This document shows, one piece after another, positions 16,740 through 25,765 of a stretch of 64,000 bases of DNA (positions within the stretch are counted from its first letter, which is position 1; every line of letters starts with the position of its first letter). The stretch is from positions 1 to 64,000 of the forward strand of contig CAZJYX010000005.1 of NCBI GenBank assembly GCA_964550375.1, in the 5' to 3' direction. Both the position numbers and the translations under genes were made by a program. Source of the DNA: JAAYXS01 sp964550375 (lineage in GTDB: Bacteria > Planctomycetota > Phycisphaerae > UBA1845 > Fen-1342). The notes under the pieces were generated by a model that did no database searches, was not told where the DNA came from, and was given only the letters and a program-made list of their open reading frames with translations.

Positions 16740-17420
16740 GTGGCACGCTTCGGCCGGACAAACAGGCGACCGACGGCCCTGACCGGCGCTGCTGCGCCCA
16801 CCCCTGCCGGTCCGCGAGTCAGCTCGCTCCGCGGGCGGCTTCGGCTGGGGCGCGCGGCCGTGTTGGTGGGGTTGGCGGCGGTGCTTGTATGGGCGGGCGC
16901 TTGTGAGCCGGCCGACGGCGGCGGACAGCAGGTCACGGCGACGCAGCCGGCGGAGGCCTTCAGCGTCGCGCTGGGCTCGCCGCGGGAAGCTGCGCTGAGC
17001 GTGCTGCGCTGCATCAAGCTGCTGCGGGCGGCGCACTTGAATGACGATTTGCCGGCCGTCAACTACTACCGGGAGCATCTGGCCGATATGGCGGCCCGCG
17101 AGAGCATCGTGCGGCGGTATGAGAGGATTGTGCGCGGCCGCGTCGCCGACCCGGACTTGATTGTCGCCCGCTACGTCCAGGGCTGGGAGGCGATCGTGGC
17201 GTATTACCTGGATGGTCTGGCCCTGGAGCGGGCGGAGGTGGTGGGCGATCCGGCGGCCGCCGCGGCGGTACACGTGCACGTGCCGGCCGATGCGGCAGGC
17301 GGTCCGGCGATCATCCGGCTGGAGTGCGTCCGCAACGCCGCTGCGCAATGGCATGTGGCCCGCATCGATTTCGCGCCGCCGGCGACGGTATCCGAACCCG
17401 CCACCGGCCCAGTTCCCTAG
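16740..17420 (+). CDS. Predicted lipoprotein, unknown function
   Basis: 226 residues from a GTG start nine bases after metG, so probably co-transcribed. A long basic N-terminal region precedes a hydrophobic stretch and a lipobox W-A-G-A-C (Cys about residue 55). A later start nearer the hydrophobic segment is possible. The mature part is mostly helical (about 78-150, SPREAALSVLRCIKLLRAAH and so on), then a beta-rich end. No family recognised. mnmE begins 13 bases after its stop. Confidence 0.65.
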   Translation: MARFGRTNRRPTALTGAAAPTPAGPRVSSLRGRLRLGRAAVLVGLAAVLVWAGACEPADGGGQQVTATQPAEAFSVALGSPREAALSVLRCIKLLRAAHLNDDLPAVNYYREHLADMAARESIVRRYERIVRGRVADPDLIVARYVQGWEAIVAYYLDGLALERAEVVGDPAAAAAVHVHVPADAAGGPAIIRLECVRNAAAQWHVARIDFAPPATVSEPATGPVP

Positions 17421-17433
17421 TTTGGCGCCGGCC

Positions 17434-18801
17434 ATGATCTTCCCGGCGATAGATGACACGATTGTGGCCGTCTCGAGTGGCTGGGAGGCGCGGCCGCTGG
17501 GCATCGTGCGGCTGAGCGGGCCGGAGAGCTTCGCGCTCGCTGGGGCTTTGGGGGTGCCACCAATCGCGTCGGTGGCTACGGGGCGGCCACGCTGTGTTGA
17601 ATGCCGTCTGCGCGTTGCGGATATGTCCGTACCGGCCTTGGTCCACTGGTTCCACCGGCCGCGCAGCTATACCGGGCAGGACCTGGCCGAGTTGCACACG
17701 GTCGGCTGTCTGCCCCTGCTGCGTGAGATGTGCGCGGCGCTGATTGGTCGTGGTGCGCGGCGGGCGCTGCCGGGGGAGTTCACGGCCCGTGCGTATCTGA
17801 ATGGCCGGCTGAACGCCGACGAGGTTGAGGATGTCCTGGCCGCGATCACGGTCGGCAGTGCCGGGGAGGTGCGGCGGATACAGCGCGAACGGCGGGCGGC
17901 CCGTGACGCGCTGCGCGCGGGCCTGTGTGCGGATCTGGCCGACCTGCTGAGCCGCGTCGAAGCCGGGATCGATTTCGCTGAAGAGGAGGACACTTGCTTC
18001 GTAACCGCGGGGGAGTTGCGCGGGGTGCTCGGCGAGATGCGGCAGAAGCTGGCCGCCTGCTGCGAGGGCGAGCAGTTCGCGCCGCGGGCCGGACGGCCAC
18101 ACGTGGCGTTGGCCGGTTTGCCCAACGCCGGGAAGAGCACGCTGTTCAACGCTTTGGTCGGAAGTGACCGGGCGATCGTCTCGCCCGTGCTGGGGACGAC
18201 GCGTGATGTTCTGTCGGCGGAGGTGGAGTTGGGCGGCATGGCGCTGGTGCTACAGGACTGTGCCGGACTTGGCCAGAGTGCGGACGAGTTGGCGGCGGCT
18301 GCGCATCTGGCAGCCGAGAGTGCCGCTCAGCAGGCGGATGTTGTGTTGTGGGTGCATGCGGTTGGCACAGTTTGGGAACCGCATGAGCTGACGGCGCTAG
18401 GACGGATTGATGCGCCCAGCCGACTGCTGGTTTGGAGCCAGGCGGACCGGGCGGTCTCCTCGCCGAACGCCGCCCCGCCGGCGGGCTTCGCGGCTGAGGT
18501 ATGTACGAGCGGTCTGACGGGCGCGGGGTTGGCTGAGTTGGGCGCGGCTCTGGGACGCGTTGTTTCGGGGCGCGCGTGTTCTGCTGACGCTGCCGGTGTA
18601 GGCGAGGCGGCTCAGGTGGCCGCATTCGCGTTGGAGCGGGCTTTTGAGCTGGTGGGAGAGGGAGGTGGCGAAATAAGGTTGCCAGAGCTTGTTTCGCTGG
18701 AACTTCGGGTAGCGTATGAGGCGTTATCCGGAACCGCTCACGGCGAGGCAATTGAGGTCATTTTGGGGCACATTTACTCACGATTCTGCGTTGGAAAATA
18801 G
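17434..18801 (+). CDS. mnmE: tRNA modification GTPase MnmE
   Basis: 455 residues from the ATG at 17434. With MnmG it makes the cmnm5/nm5 modification of wobble uridine. The N-terminal formyl-THF-binding domain starts DDTIVAVSS. The G domain has G1 GLPNAGKS (228-235) and G2 GTTRD. G3 reads DCAG instead of DTAG, and G4 reads SQAD (335-338) where NKxD is expected. The chain ends FCVGK, keeping the catalytic cysteine of the FC(I/V)GK tail. The G4 change could weaken guanine specificity; the rest fits a working enzyme. Confidence 0.93.
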   Translation: MIFPAIDDTIVAVSSGWEARPLGIVRLSGPESFALAGALGVPPIASVATGRPRCVECRLRVADMSVPALVHWFHRPRSYTGQDLAELHTVGCLPLLREMCAALIGRGARRALPGEFTARAYLNGRLNADEVEDVLAAITVGSAGEVRRIQRERRAARDALRAGLCADLADLLSRVEAGIDFAEEEDTCFVTAGELRGVLGEMRQKLAACCEGEQFAPRAGRPHVALAGLPNAGKSTLFNALVGSDRAIVSPVLGTTRDVLSAEVELGGMALVLQDCAGLGQSADELAAAAHLAAESAAQQADVVLWVHAVGTVWEPHELTALGRIDAPSRLLVWSQADRAVSSPNAAPPAGFAAEVCTSGLTGAGLAELGAALGRVVSGRACSADAAGVGEAAQVAAFALERAFELVGEGGGEIRLPELVSLELRVAYEALSGTAHGEAIEVILGHIYSRFCVGK

Positions 18802-19037
18802 TTCACGGTGGCCATCCGGGAAAGGCGAAGTATTGCCCGTGGGCTCGTGGATGAGTTTTCGGACGAGAATTCGTGAACCTTGGCCGACTATTTGCGTAAG
18901 TAGTATGTGACCTGCAAGTTATGGGTCAGTTGGTCTCCGGAGTGAATTTCTGGCGCGGTTCGCCAGTTTCCCTAATTAGCCGGGGACAGCCTGACGATGA
19001 TAGAATGGGACGTGGCGGATAATTGTTTGCCAACGTC
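18802..19037. other. Non-coding spacer, lower GC
   Basis: 236 bases after mnmE with no supported gene and clearly lower GC than the surroundings. It leads into the promoter of the candidate small RNA. Confidence 0.4.
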
Positions 19038-19065
19038 TTGACGACACGAGATTTCTGGCTATACT
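19038..19065 (+). promoter_or_regulatory. Strong sigma-70-type promoter for a small RNA candidate
   Basis: TTGACG (19038-19043), a 16-base spacer, then TATACT (19060-19065). Close to consensus. No protein gene lies downstream on this strand before the terminator 80 bases away. Confidence 0.7.
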
Positions 19066-19071
19066 ACAGGA

Positions 19072-19187
19072 GTAATAAATAATACCGGACCTTGCCAGGA
19101 GAACATGGTCCCTACGTAAGTAACTGGCTTCTTTCCCCTCCGGAGAGCACCGGGACGCCTTAGGGCCCCTGGTGCCCTCTTTTTTAT
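19072..19187 (+). ncRNA. Candidate free-standing small RNA (about 115 nt)
   Basis: The interval from just after the TATACT promoter to the terminator has no plausible coding sequence. Nested pairings GCCAG/CTGGC and CCGGA/TCCGG, with a long terminator stem at the 3' end, suggest a folded RNA. It does not show the SRP domain IV motif, and I could not match it to 6S or tmRNA. End points are inferred from promoter and terminator. It overlaps the last bases of rnr, which is on the other strand. Confidence 0.5.
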
Positions 19188-19189
19188 TT
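19143..19189 (+). terminator. Intrinsic terminator
   Basis: GAGAGCACCGGG pairs with CCCTGGTGCCCTC (one mismatch, one bulge) around a 12-base loop. TTTTTTATTT follows. It reads rightward and would end the small RNA transcript; the leftward reading has no T-run. Confidence 0.75.
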
Positions 19190-21430
19190 GCGCTTCTTTC
19201 TCGAATTTGCAGCACTCCTTCCGCGCTTATCGGACTTCTTCTTCGGCGAGCGACCTGCTGCGGCGGACCGCGGCGCGCCCAGCAAGGCCCGCCCCGCAGG
19301 CACCAGTGCCATCTCACTTCGCCGCTCGTCCACGGCTGCGACCCTGACGCGCAGCGGCTGTCCCATTGAAACGACTCGGCCCGACTGGCGAGCGGTCCAC
19401 GAAGCCGACAGCCGATCGTAGCTCCAATCGTGCGAGCCGAAGTCAGAGACGTGAATCAGCCCTTCGGCAAGGTAGGGCTGCACCTGCACGAACACGCCGA
19501 ACGAGGTGACGCCGATCACGACCCCATCCAGCTCCTCGCCAACCTTGTCCTTCATTAGTTCGATCAGCAGCAGTGCCTTGGCTTCGCGCTCAGCCTGTAT
19601 GGCGCGGCGCTCCGTACCGCTGGTATGGCTGCCCAGGTCGGCCAAGTCCGGCGCGGCGTGTTCCGTCTTCCGGCGGCGGCCAGGGCGGCCTGGCCGGCTG
19701 CGCGTGAGCTGCGCGGTCAGCAGGCGATGGTTCACGAGGTCCGGGTAGCGTCTGATGGGGGATGTGAAGTGGCAGTAGTCCTTGCTGGCCAGCGCGAAAT
19801 GCTCTTCGTGGCTGGGGCTGTAGCAGGCCTGGGAGAGTGACTGCAGCAGCAGCAGGTTAACCGCGGGCTCCTCGGGCCGACCATGCACGGCTGACAGCAG
19901 GCGTTGCAGCGTCCGGCGGTCGAACTGCGTGGGTAGCTTCAGCCCGAGCGTGGCCGCCAACTGGCGCAGCGGTGTGGCCTGCGTGCTGTCCGGCGGCGGG
20001 TGGATGCGGCGCAGATGGGGCACGCCATTCTGACGCAGCAGGCGGCTGACGGCCTCGTTCGCCTCAACCATGAACATCTCGATGATGGTATGCGAGAAGC
20101 TCGTCTCGGCCGGGCCGGCCCCGACGACGTTCCCGTCGTCATCCAGCTCGATCTGCACCTCCGGCAGCGTCAGCACGAGCATCCCATCGCGCTGTCGGCG
20201 ACCGCGGATGCGCTCGGCAAGAGCCCCGGAACCGCGCAGCATGTCCAGCACCTCGGCAGGCAGATCACTGTCATGGCCGGCCAGGACGGTGCTAGCCTGC
20301 TCGTACGTCAGCCGACGGCGGGACTGAATGACGCTGCGGGCGAAGCGCGTTTCGCGCACCTTGGCGGCCTGGTCGTACGTGACGAACACGCTTTGGGCCA
20401 GGCGCGGCTGGTCCGGCTGGAGGCTGCAGACGCCGTTGGAGAGCGTTTCCGGCAGCATCGGCACCACGAAGCCGGGCAGATAGACGCTGTTGCCCCGGCG
20501 GCGGGCCTCGCGGTCTAGCGGGCCATCCAGCGGCACGAAATGGGCGACGTCGGCGATGTGCACACCCAGCTCCGCCAGACCGCCCGGCTGGTCCCGCAGG
20601 GAGATAGCATCATCGAAATCGCGTGCGTCCGGCGGGTCGATCGTGACCGTGAGCAGGTCGCGGAGGTCGGTGCGCCCGCGCAGCGCCGCCGGGTCGAAGG
20701 ACGCCGCGGCCTCCTGGGCGGCCAGCCGGACATCCGGAGGAAACTCGAGGGGGATTCCGTGGCGTCGGATGACGGCCCGGAGTTTGGTTTCGGTGCGGGT
20801 CGGATCGCCGAGCCGCTCGACGATGACGCCGGGCACTTCGGGGCTGTCGGCGAGGCGTTGCAGTGGTTCGACGACGACCATGTCGCCGGGTCGCGCTGCC
20901 TTGGCGGTGGGGTCGTCGATGCGGACGAGTGGGGCGGGAGTTCGGCCGTGGGGCTGAACGAACCAGCGGTTGCCGCGACGTTCGAGGATGCCGGTCCAGC
21001 GGATTTCGGCGGGCGTGATAATGCGGGTTATCTCGACCGTACGGATGCCGTGGTGGCCCCGGCGGCTGAGGAGGCGGGCGGCGACGAGGTCTCCATGCAG
21101 GGCTCCCTGGGTGAAGCCGCGGCGGACGAGCAAGTCGGGCTGTCCCGGTCGTTGCAGGCGGGCGTGGCCGCGGGCGTCGCGGCGGAAGGTGCCCACGAGC
21201 AGCCCGGTCTGGGCCGGCAGGACGACGGCTCGGCCGGGCCCGAGGTCCAGGATGCCCTCGTCGATCAGCGCGCGGATCAGTCCGCGGAACTCGGGGTAGT
21301 CCGCGTCGGGCACGTCCAGGGCGCGGGCCAAAGCGCGCGGCTTGAGTGGTCGGTCGGGGTGATCGGCGATATAGTCAACGATGTTGCGGCGCCAGGCATG
21401 CGACGACGAGCACTTTGAGGGTGCGGCCAT
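19184..21430 (-). CDS. rnr: Ribonuclease R
   Basis: 748 residues. A 3'-5' hydrolytic exoribonuclease acting on structured RNA. Order: N-terminal winged helix (about 10-70), cold-shock OB folds (about 75-230), RNB catalytic domain (about 255-590) with the Asp cluster in IDPPDARDFDDAI, a KDYCHFTSPIRRYPDLVNH segment, and a C-terminal S1 domain (GEELDGVVIGVTSFGVFVQV). The tail is Lys/Arg-rich, as in many RNase R proteins. Length is normal for the family. It converges on the small RNA unit, with which it overlaps by a few bases. Confidence 0.96.
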   Translation of the reverse strand: MAAPSKCSSSHAWRRNIVDYIADHPDRPLKPRALARALDVPDADYPEFRGLIRALIDEGILDLGPGRAVVLPAQTGLLVGTFRRDARGHARLQRPGQPDLLVRRGFTQGALHGDLVAARLLSRRGHHGIRTVEITRIITPAEIRWTGILERRGNRWFVQPHGRTPAPLVRIDDPTAKAARPGDMVVVEPLQRLADSPEVPGVIVERLGDPTRTETKLRAVIRRHGIPLEFPPDVRLAAQEAAASFDPAALRGRTDLRDLLTVTIDPPDARDFDDAISLRDQPGGLAELGVHIADVAHFVPLDGPLDREARRRGNSVYLPGFVVPMLPETLSNGVCSLQPDQPRLAQSVFVTYDQAAKVRETRFARSVIQSRRRLTYEQASTVLAGHDSDLPAEVLDMLRGSGALAERIRGRRQRDGMLVLTLPEVQIELDDDGNVVGAGPAETSFSHTIIEMFMVEANEAVSRLLRQNGVPHLRRIHPPPDSTQATPLRQLAATLGLKLPTQFDRRTLQRLLSAVHGRPEEPAVNLLLLQSLSQACYSPSHEEHFALASKDYCHFTSPIRRYPDLVNHRLLTAQLTRSRPGRPGRRRKTEHAAPDLADLGSHTSGTERRAIQAEREAKALLLIELMKDKVGEELDGVVIGVTSFGVFVQVQPYLAEGLIHVSDFGSHDWSYDRLSASWTARQSGRVVSMGQPLRVRVAAVDERRSEMALVPAGRALLGAPRSAAAGRSPKKKSDKRGRSAANSRKKRK

Positions 21431-21652
21431 AATGGGCAGTTCTTGGGTTGTGGGGTTTCGGTCGGGTCGCGCGGGCCGACGGGCAGCCGGGACGGGGGGG
21501 CACGCAGCCCTGCGACCGGATCATAGGGGGTTCAGGCCGCTGTTGCCAGCCGGCCGGGCCGGCGGTGGGGGAGGTGTGGTCTGGGGGCGAGGTAGTTCGA
21601 GCGGCCGGGCCCGCGAAGCGGGTGCGGCATCCCGGGTTCAAGGAGTGCAGAG

Positions 21653-22123
21653 ATGAAAGGCAGTGCAATCCGGGTGGATACGCAGTTCTCCGTGTTCCTG
21701 GTGAACAAGCCGGGAATCCTGGCACGTGTTTGCCACCAACTGGCGGCGGACAAGATCAACATCGTAGCCCTGTGCATGATGGACGCCTCTGAGCACGGCG
21801 TTCTGCGGTTGATAGTGGAGGATCCGGCCAAGATGCGTCAGACGCTGGCGGACCTGGATGTCCCGTCAACGGAGACGCAGGTGCTCGTCTCGACGCTGCC
21901 CAACCGGCCGGGCGCGCTGGCCGACGTGGTGGAGCGACTCTCCGGCGCGCACATAAATGTGAATTATGCTTACTGCACGACGGGTGCTCCGAACGGCAAG
22001 TCGTTGGGAGTGTTCCGCGTATCGGACCTTAGTAAGGCGGCCGGCGTTCTGGAGGAGCGCAAGCCGAAGCGTAAGGACGTGACGGTGACCGCCCGGGCGG
22101 AGAGCAGAGCGAGGCGCAAGTAG
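21653..22123 (+). CDS. Tandem ACT-domain protein
   Basis: 156 residues with two ACT units: FSVFLVNKPGILARVCHQLA (about 12-70) and LVSTLPNRPGALADVVERLS (about 80-130). ACT domains bind amino acids to regulate metabolic enzymes. With no catalytic domain attached, this is a stand-alone sensor or regulator, similar in layout to small acetolactate-synthase-like regulatory proteins. The tail (RKDVTVTARAESRARRK) is basic. AAGGAG precedes the ATG. The next gene follows after three bases. Confidence 0.85.
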   Translation: MKGSAIRVDTQFSVFLVNKPGILARVCHQLAADKINIVALCMMDASEHGVLRLIVEDPAKMRQTLADLDVPSTETQVLVSTLPNRPGALADVVERLSGAHINVNYAYCTTGAPNGKSLGVFRVSDLSKAAGVLEERKPKRKDVTVTARAESRARRK

Positions 22124-22126
22124 GCC

Positions 22127-22621
22127 TTGGATTCCTCAGGCGAGACTCGCGAGCGGGCGGTTGAGGAGGGACGGCCGGTTCGGGATACGGCCGCGGCGCG
22201 GTGGAGTGCGGCGCTGGCGCTGGTGCTGTGCGGGGCGGTGTTGGGGCTGGCGGCGTATTTGCGGCCTGATGGGCGGGGCTATGGGACGCACGAGCAGTTC
22301 GGGACGGGGCCGTGCGGGTTCCTGATGGTGACCGGGTATCCGTGCCCGACGTGCGGCATGACGACGGCGTTTGCGCTGGCCGTGCGGGGCCGGTGGCAGG
22401 AGGCGGCCAGGGTACAGCCGGCCGGGTTCGTGCTGGCGCTGGGTGCCGGGGCGGTGGGGCTCCTGGCAGTGTGGGTCCTGGCGGTCGGTCGGTGGCCGCG
22501 GGTTGTGCTGGGGATGGTGTCTGATTACCGCTTCTACGTTGGGCTGCTGGTGCTGTTCCTGGGTGGCTGGGGCCTTAAGCTCCTGCTGGGGCTGCTGGAC
22601 GGGACGCTGCCGCAGAGGTGA
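22127..22621 (+). CDS. DUF2752 membrane protein
   Basis: 164 residues, starting with TTG three bases after the ACT gene; the start is uncertain because no ribosome site is clear. Three hydrophobic segments (about 25-45, 100-120, 135-158) surround the conserved motif GYPCPTCGMTTAFALAVRGRW, which defines DUF2752: a C-P-x-C-G-M-T-T turn next to a membrane helix. Function of the family is unknown. Confidence 0.82.
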   Translation: MDSSGETRERAVEEGRPVRDTAAARWSAALALVLCGAVLGLAAYLRPDGRGYGTHEQFGTGPCGFLMVTGYPCPTCGMTTAFALAVRGRWQEAARVQPAGFVLALGAGAVGLLAVWVLAVGRWPRVVLGMVSDYRFYVGLLVLFLGGWGLKLLLGLLDGTLPQR

Positions 22622-22759
22622 CGGGCGGCGCGCAGCTTCCGGCGTGGCGCGTCCGCTTCCACCCGGCGGGAATTCGTGCTATAGTTCGTGGTTCCCCGGT
22701 AAGCTGGCCGGGCGCCGGGATGAAGCGGTGTAAAGGACGAGGGCGACGAGTAGTTACGG

Positions 22760-24223
22760 ATGGCGGCTGACAAGAAACCGGATAAGGCGAATGCAGCCCC
22801 GCTCGAATTTTCCGAAGCGGACAAGAAGAAGGCGCGCGCCTGGTTCGCCAAGGCGGCCGACTGCCGGGAACGCCGCGACTACGACTACGCCATCGAGTGT
22901 TACATTACGGGGCTTACGGCGTGGCCGGAGGCGGTCGATGAGGGGCACATGCCGCTGAGTTCGCTGGCCGTGCAGCGTCGCCAGGCGGGCGGCAGCAAGC
23001 CGGGCATGATGGAAGGTCTGAAGCGGCCGATGATTGGCCGGAACGCCAAGCAGTGCATGCTCAATGCCGAGTACCTGTTGGCGAAGGACCCCAACAGTTC
23101 GAGCTACCTGGATGGGCTCCTGAAGAACGCGAACAAGGCTGGTTTGCTGCAGACGGTCAAGTGGATCACGCCGGCCGTATTCGATTCGCTGCGTAAGGAC
23201 AAGAAGCCGAACAAGGGTCGCTTTCGGGCTTTTCGCGACATCCTGATCGAGGCGGCGGAGAAGGCGGAGGCGCAGGGCGATGCGCCGCTGGCGTGCTGGC
23301 TGCTGGAACAGGCGGTCAATTCGGTCGAATACGTGCTGGCGCGCTTGCCGGGCGATGAGGATTTGCGCAACGAGCAGCGTGATTTGGCGGGTCGGCTGGC
23401 GATTCTCAAGGGCAAGTACCAGGAGGCGGAGAGCTTCCGTGAATCGCTGCACGACGCCGACAAGCAGAAAGTTCTGCACGACACCGAGCGGCTCAAGCAG
23501 GGCGAGGAGACGTACGAATCGCTCGTGGCGGCGGCCCGGCGTGAATACGAGGCTAATCCCGGCGTGCCGGCCAAGATTTTTGCTCTTGTGGACGTCCTGG
23601 CGCGTCGCGAAACCCGCGAGGCGGAGGCCGAGGCCGTCAAGTTACTGATGGACGCTCACGCGCGGTCCTCCAATTACAACTTCAAGCAGAAGGCGGATGA
23701 TATCCGGCTGCGGCAATTGCAGCGTCAGGCGCGGCTGCTTGGGCAGCGCGCCAATGCCAGCGGCTCGGCCGAGGACCAGCAGCAGTATCGGCTGGCGAGT
23801 ATGGAGCGGTCGCAGGTGCAACTCGAGGTGTTCCGGGAGCGTGTTGCGCAATATCCGACTGATCTGCGCCTGAAGTACTTGCTGGGGCGGGCTTTGTATG
23901 AGGCCCGTGAGTTTGACGAGGCCATTCCCATGCTGCAGGCGGCGCAGACTGACCCGCGCAGCCGGCACCAGTGCCAGTTCCTGATGGGGCGGGCCTTCTT
24001 TGAGAAAGGCAGCTACGCGCAGGCCGCTGCGGTGCTCACTGAGTTGCGCGACGCATATGAGCTGACGGATGACCTTAGTAAGGACATCATGTACTGGCTG
24101 GCAAGATCGTTAGAGGCCGATGGTCGGACGGAGGAAGCCAGGGCGACCTATGGGCGGTTGCTGCGGCAGGACTACAACTACGCGCAGGGTGACGCGCGTA
24201 AGCGACTTGAAGCCCTCAAGTAG
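22760..24223 (+). CDS. Tetratricopeptide-repeat protein
   Basis: 487 residues, cytoplasmic and almost entirely helical. TPR-like pairs occur at the N-terminus (about 22-70, AWFAKAADCRERRDYDYAIE) and near the C-terminus (about 365-487, LLGRALYEAREFDEAIPMLQ, FFEKGSYAQAAAVL, LARSLEADGRTEEARATYGR). The middle is charged and coiled. Probably a scaffold or assembly factor. It is followed 28 bases later by rpsT, so the two may share a transcript. No specific partner can be named. Confidence 0.82.
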   Translation: MAADKKPDKANAAPLEFSEADKKKARAWFAKAADCRERRDYDYAIECYITGLTAWPEAVDEGHMPLSSLAVQRRQAGGSKPGMMEGLKRPMIGRNAKQCMLNAEYLLAKDPNSSSYLDGLLKNANKAGLLQTVKWITPAVFDSLRKDKKPNKGRFRAFRDILIEAAEKAEAQGDAPLACWLLEQAVNSVEYVLARLPGDEDLRNEQRDLAGRLAILKGKYQEAESFRESLHDADKQKVLHDTERLKQGEETYESLVAAARREYEANPGVPAKIFALVDVLARRETREAEAEAVKLLMDAHARSSNYNFKQKADDIRLRQLQRQARLLGQRANASGSAEDQQQYRLASMERSQVQLEVFRERVAQYPTDLRLKYLLGRALYEAREFDEAIPMLQAAQTDPRSRHQCQFLMGRAFFEKGSYAQAAAVLTELRDAYELTDDLSKDIMYWLARSLEADGRTEEARATYGRLLRQDYNYAQGDARKRLEALK

Positions 24224-24251
24224 AGGGCGCTGAGGATCAGAGGAAACGGAC

Positions 24252-24539
24252 GTGGCACATTCACTTTCGGCAAAGAAACGCATTCGTCAGAACGATAAGG
24301 CGCGGGCGCGCAACCGGGCGCGGCGCACGACCATCAAGACTCACCTGCGCGACTGCCGCGAGCAGTTGCTGCACGGCTCGTTCGAGTCGGCCGACGCGGC
24401 CTACCGCAAGGTGTGCAAGATTCTGGATCGGGCTGCCAATCACGGCACTATTCATGGTAATGCCGCGGCACGGCGCAAGAGTCGGCTGGCGAAGCGCCTC
24501 GCCGCCATGCAGCAGAAGCAGGCCGCACCCAGCGCGTAG
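24252..24539 (+). CDS. rpsT: Ribosomal protein bS20
   Basis: 95 residues. MAHSLSAKKRIRQNDKARAR followed by NRARRTTIKTHLR is the typical S20 start, then NAAARRKSRLAKRLAA near the end. It binds 16S rRNA early in 30S assembly. AGAGGAAACG precedes the ATG. Length is slightly above average because of a short Gln/Ala tail. Confidence 0.96.
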   Translation: MAHSLSAKKRIRQNDKARARNRARRTTIKTHLRDCREQLLHGSFESADAAYRKVCKILDRAANHGTIHGNAAARRKSRLAKRLAAMQQKQAAPSA

Positions 24540-24566
24540 CCCCACGGCGAGAGTGGGCGGTGTGAG

Positions 24567-24584
24567 CCCGCGCTAAGGCGCGGG
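24567..24584 (+). terminator. Stem-loop after rpsT
   Basis: A perfect 7-bp stem CCCGCGC-TAAG-GCGCGGG, 28 bases after the rpsT stop. There is no T-run, so termination is uncertain; it may protect the transcript 3' end. Confidence 0.45.
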
Positions 24585-24802
24585 TGACTTGGCGCGCGGT
24601 TTGGTCGTTTGGTGCGCAGGCGGTGCGCGACGTTACAGGGATGGGATCCGGGGGGCTCAGAACCGGGTCAGTTGGCGGCATGGCGTGCTTGGCGGGCTTG
24701 GGCGGAGGCAGCCGAGGCGCGCGCAAGAACCCCGGGACCCGACTGCCGCGCAGGCGGACAGGCACCGGGGGTGATGCGGGGAGGCCGTCCCAGGCGGGGC
24801 GG

Positions 24803-25099
24803 CTACGCGTACGCGTCCAGAAGACTGCCGGTGGTCGGCGCGCGGAAGCCGGTCATCGCTCCCGCAGTTGATGCATCCTTGGTCGCCTCCAGGACTTGAG
24901 TGAACTGCTCGGCCGAGGCGCGCAGCAGGCGCAGCACCGCCGCGGAGGGCGCGTACGTAGTGTCCGCGTAGTCCTCTGTGTCAGTTTGCGCGCGGGCTGT
25001 GTCCTCAACGGCGCGCGGTTCGAGGGCCGCCGGTCGTTGCACCGGCGGCGCAGGCCCCGTGTGAGGTGCCGCGGCTGTAGAGTAGTTTGTGTTCACCAT
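24803..25099 (-). CDS. Small hypothetical protein (98 aa)
   Basis: The start is fixed by GGAGGTG five bases before an ATG at 25099 (minus strand). The product is soluble, with a Pro/Ala-rich, probably disordered first half and one amphipathic helix (SAAVLRLLRASAEQFTQVLE) before a tail ending G-S-L-L-D-A-Y-A. No family recognised. It is divergent from the chemotaxis operon, which starts 666 bases away, and convergent with rpsT. Confidence 0.55.
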   Translation of the reverse strand: MVNTNYSTAAAPHTGPAPPVQRPAALEPRAVEDTARAQTDTEDYADTTYAPSAAVLRLLRASAEQFTQVLEATKDASTAGAMTGFRAPTTGSLLDAYA

Positions 25100-25765
25100 G
25101 CCGCACCTCCGATCGGCGATCGGAAGATGCGTGCCCGCCTCCAATCCAACTCTTCAAATTGCTGGGGGGAATGTCAAGGCAGGGTGATGTCCAGGCCCCG
25201 TGTGCCGAAGAGGGGGGAGGGTTCTGGGACCATTGGCTTCGGATTGTCGCTGACCCGCGCCGCGGTCGAGGACGCCGAGTGTTCAACTGACTGACGGCCG
25301 CCACTTGTGACCGGCGCCGGCCGACCGATTCTGAACCGCACGTTATAAGACGTCCGATTCCGGCACGCCGGCGAACTGCGTACCGGTGTCGCACCGGGCC
25401 GGACGCTGGCGGGCGGTGCGGTGCGCGAATCAAGCAGTGGTCGGCCCGGCGTCCTGTAAACGAAAGTCCGGTCTCCAATTCAACGTTCAGGCGGGGTGTA
25501 ACGATAAGCGCTGTGGCCATGATGGTTGCCGGCGCGGCTGCGCGTTCGCACGCAGCTACCGCGCCTGGTCAATGGGCTTTGAGTTAAAGGCACCTCGTGA
25601 GGACGGTGGCCGGCGCAGCCATGTGCCTGGAAGGTGCGTGGTTGGCGGCGTGACTGGAGCCGTTCAAGTGTGGCCGCCAAACGGACGGTTGGCCGCATAC
25701 GAGGGCCACGTGCCGCGCTCTGGAGCGCGGGTAGTAATCGAGCGCCCGAACCCGAAGAGTCAGCC
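25100..25765. other. 666-base divergent intergenic region, no supported gene
   Basis: This lies between the small minus-strand gene and cheA. A TTGACA with AT-rich sequence downstream on the minus strand (about 25150-25180) may be the promoter of the small gene. No clear promoter for cheA was found. Open frames that extend cheA upstream lack ribosome sites and look non-coding. Confidence 0.4.

Noticed and set aside
19072..19187. Four-codon leader peptide (ATG near 19107 after AGGAG)
   Set aside because: The ribosome site is too close to the ATG and a four-codon product is unlikely; the structured RNA reading explains the region better.
24540..25765. Further small genes in the rpsT-cheA gap
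   Set aside because: Apart from the minus-strand 98-residue frame with a good ribosome site, the open frames lack starts, sites and plausible composition.
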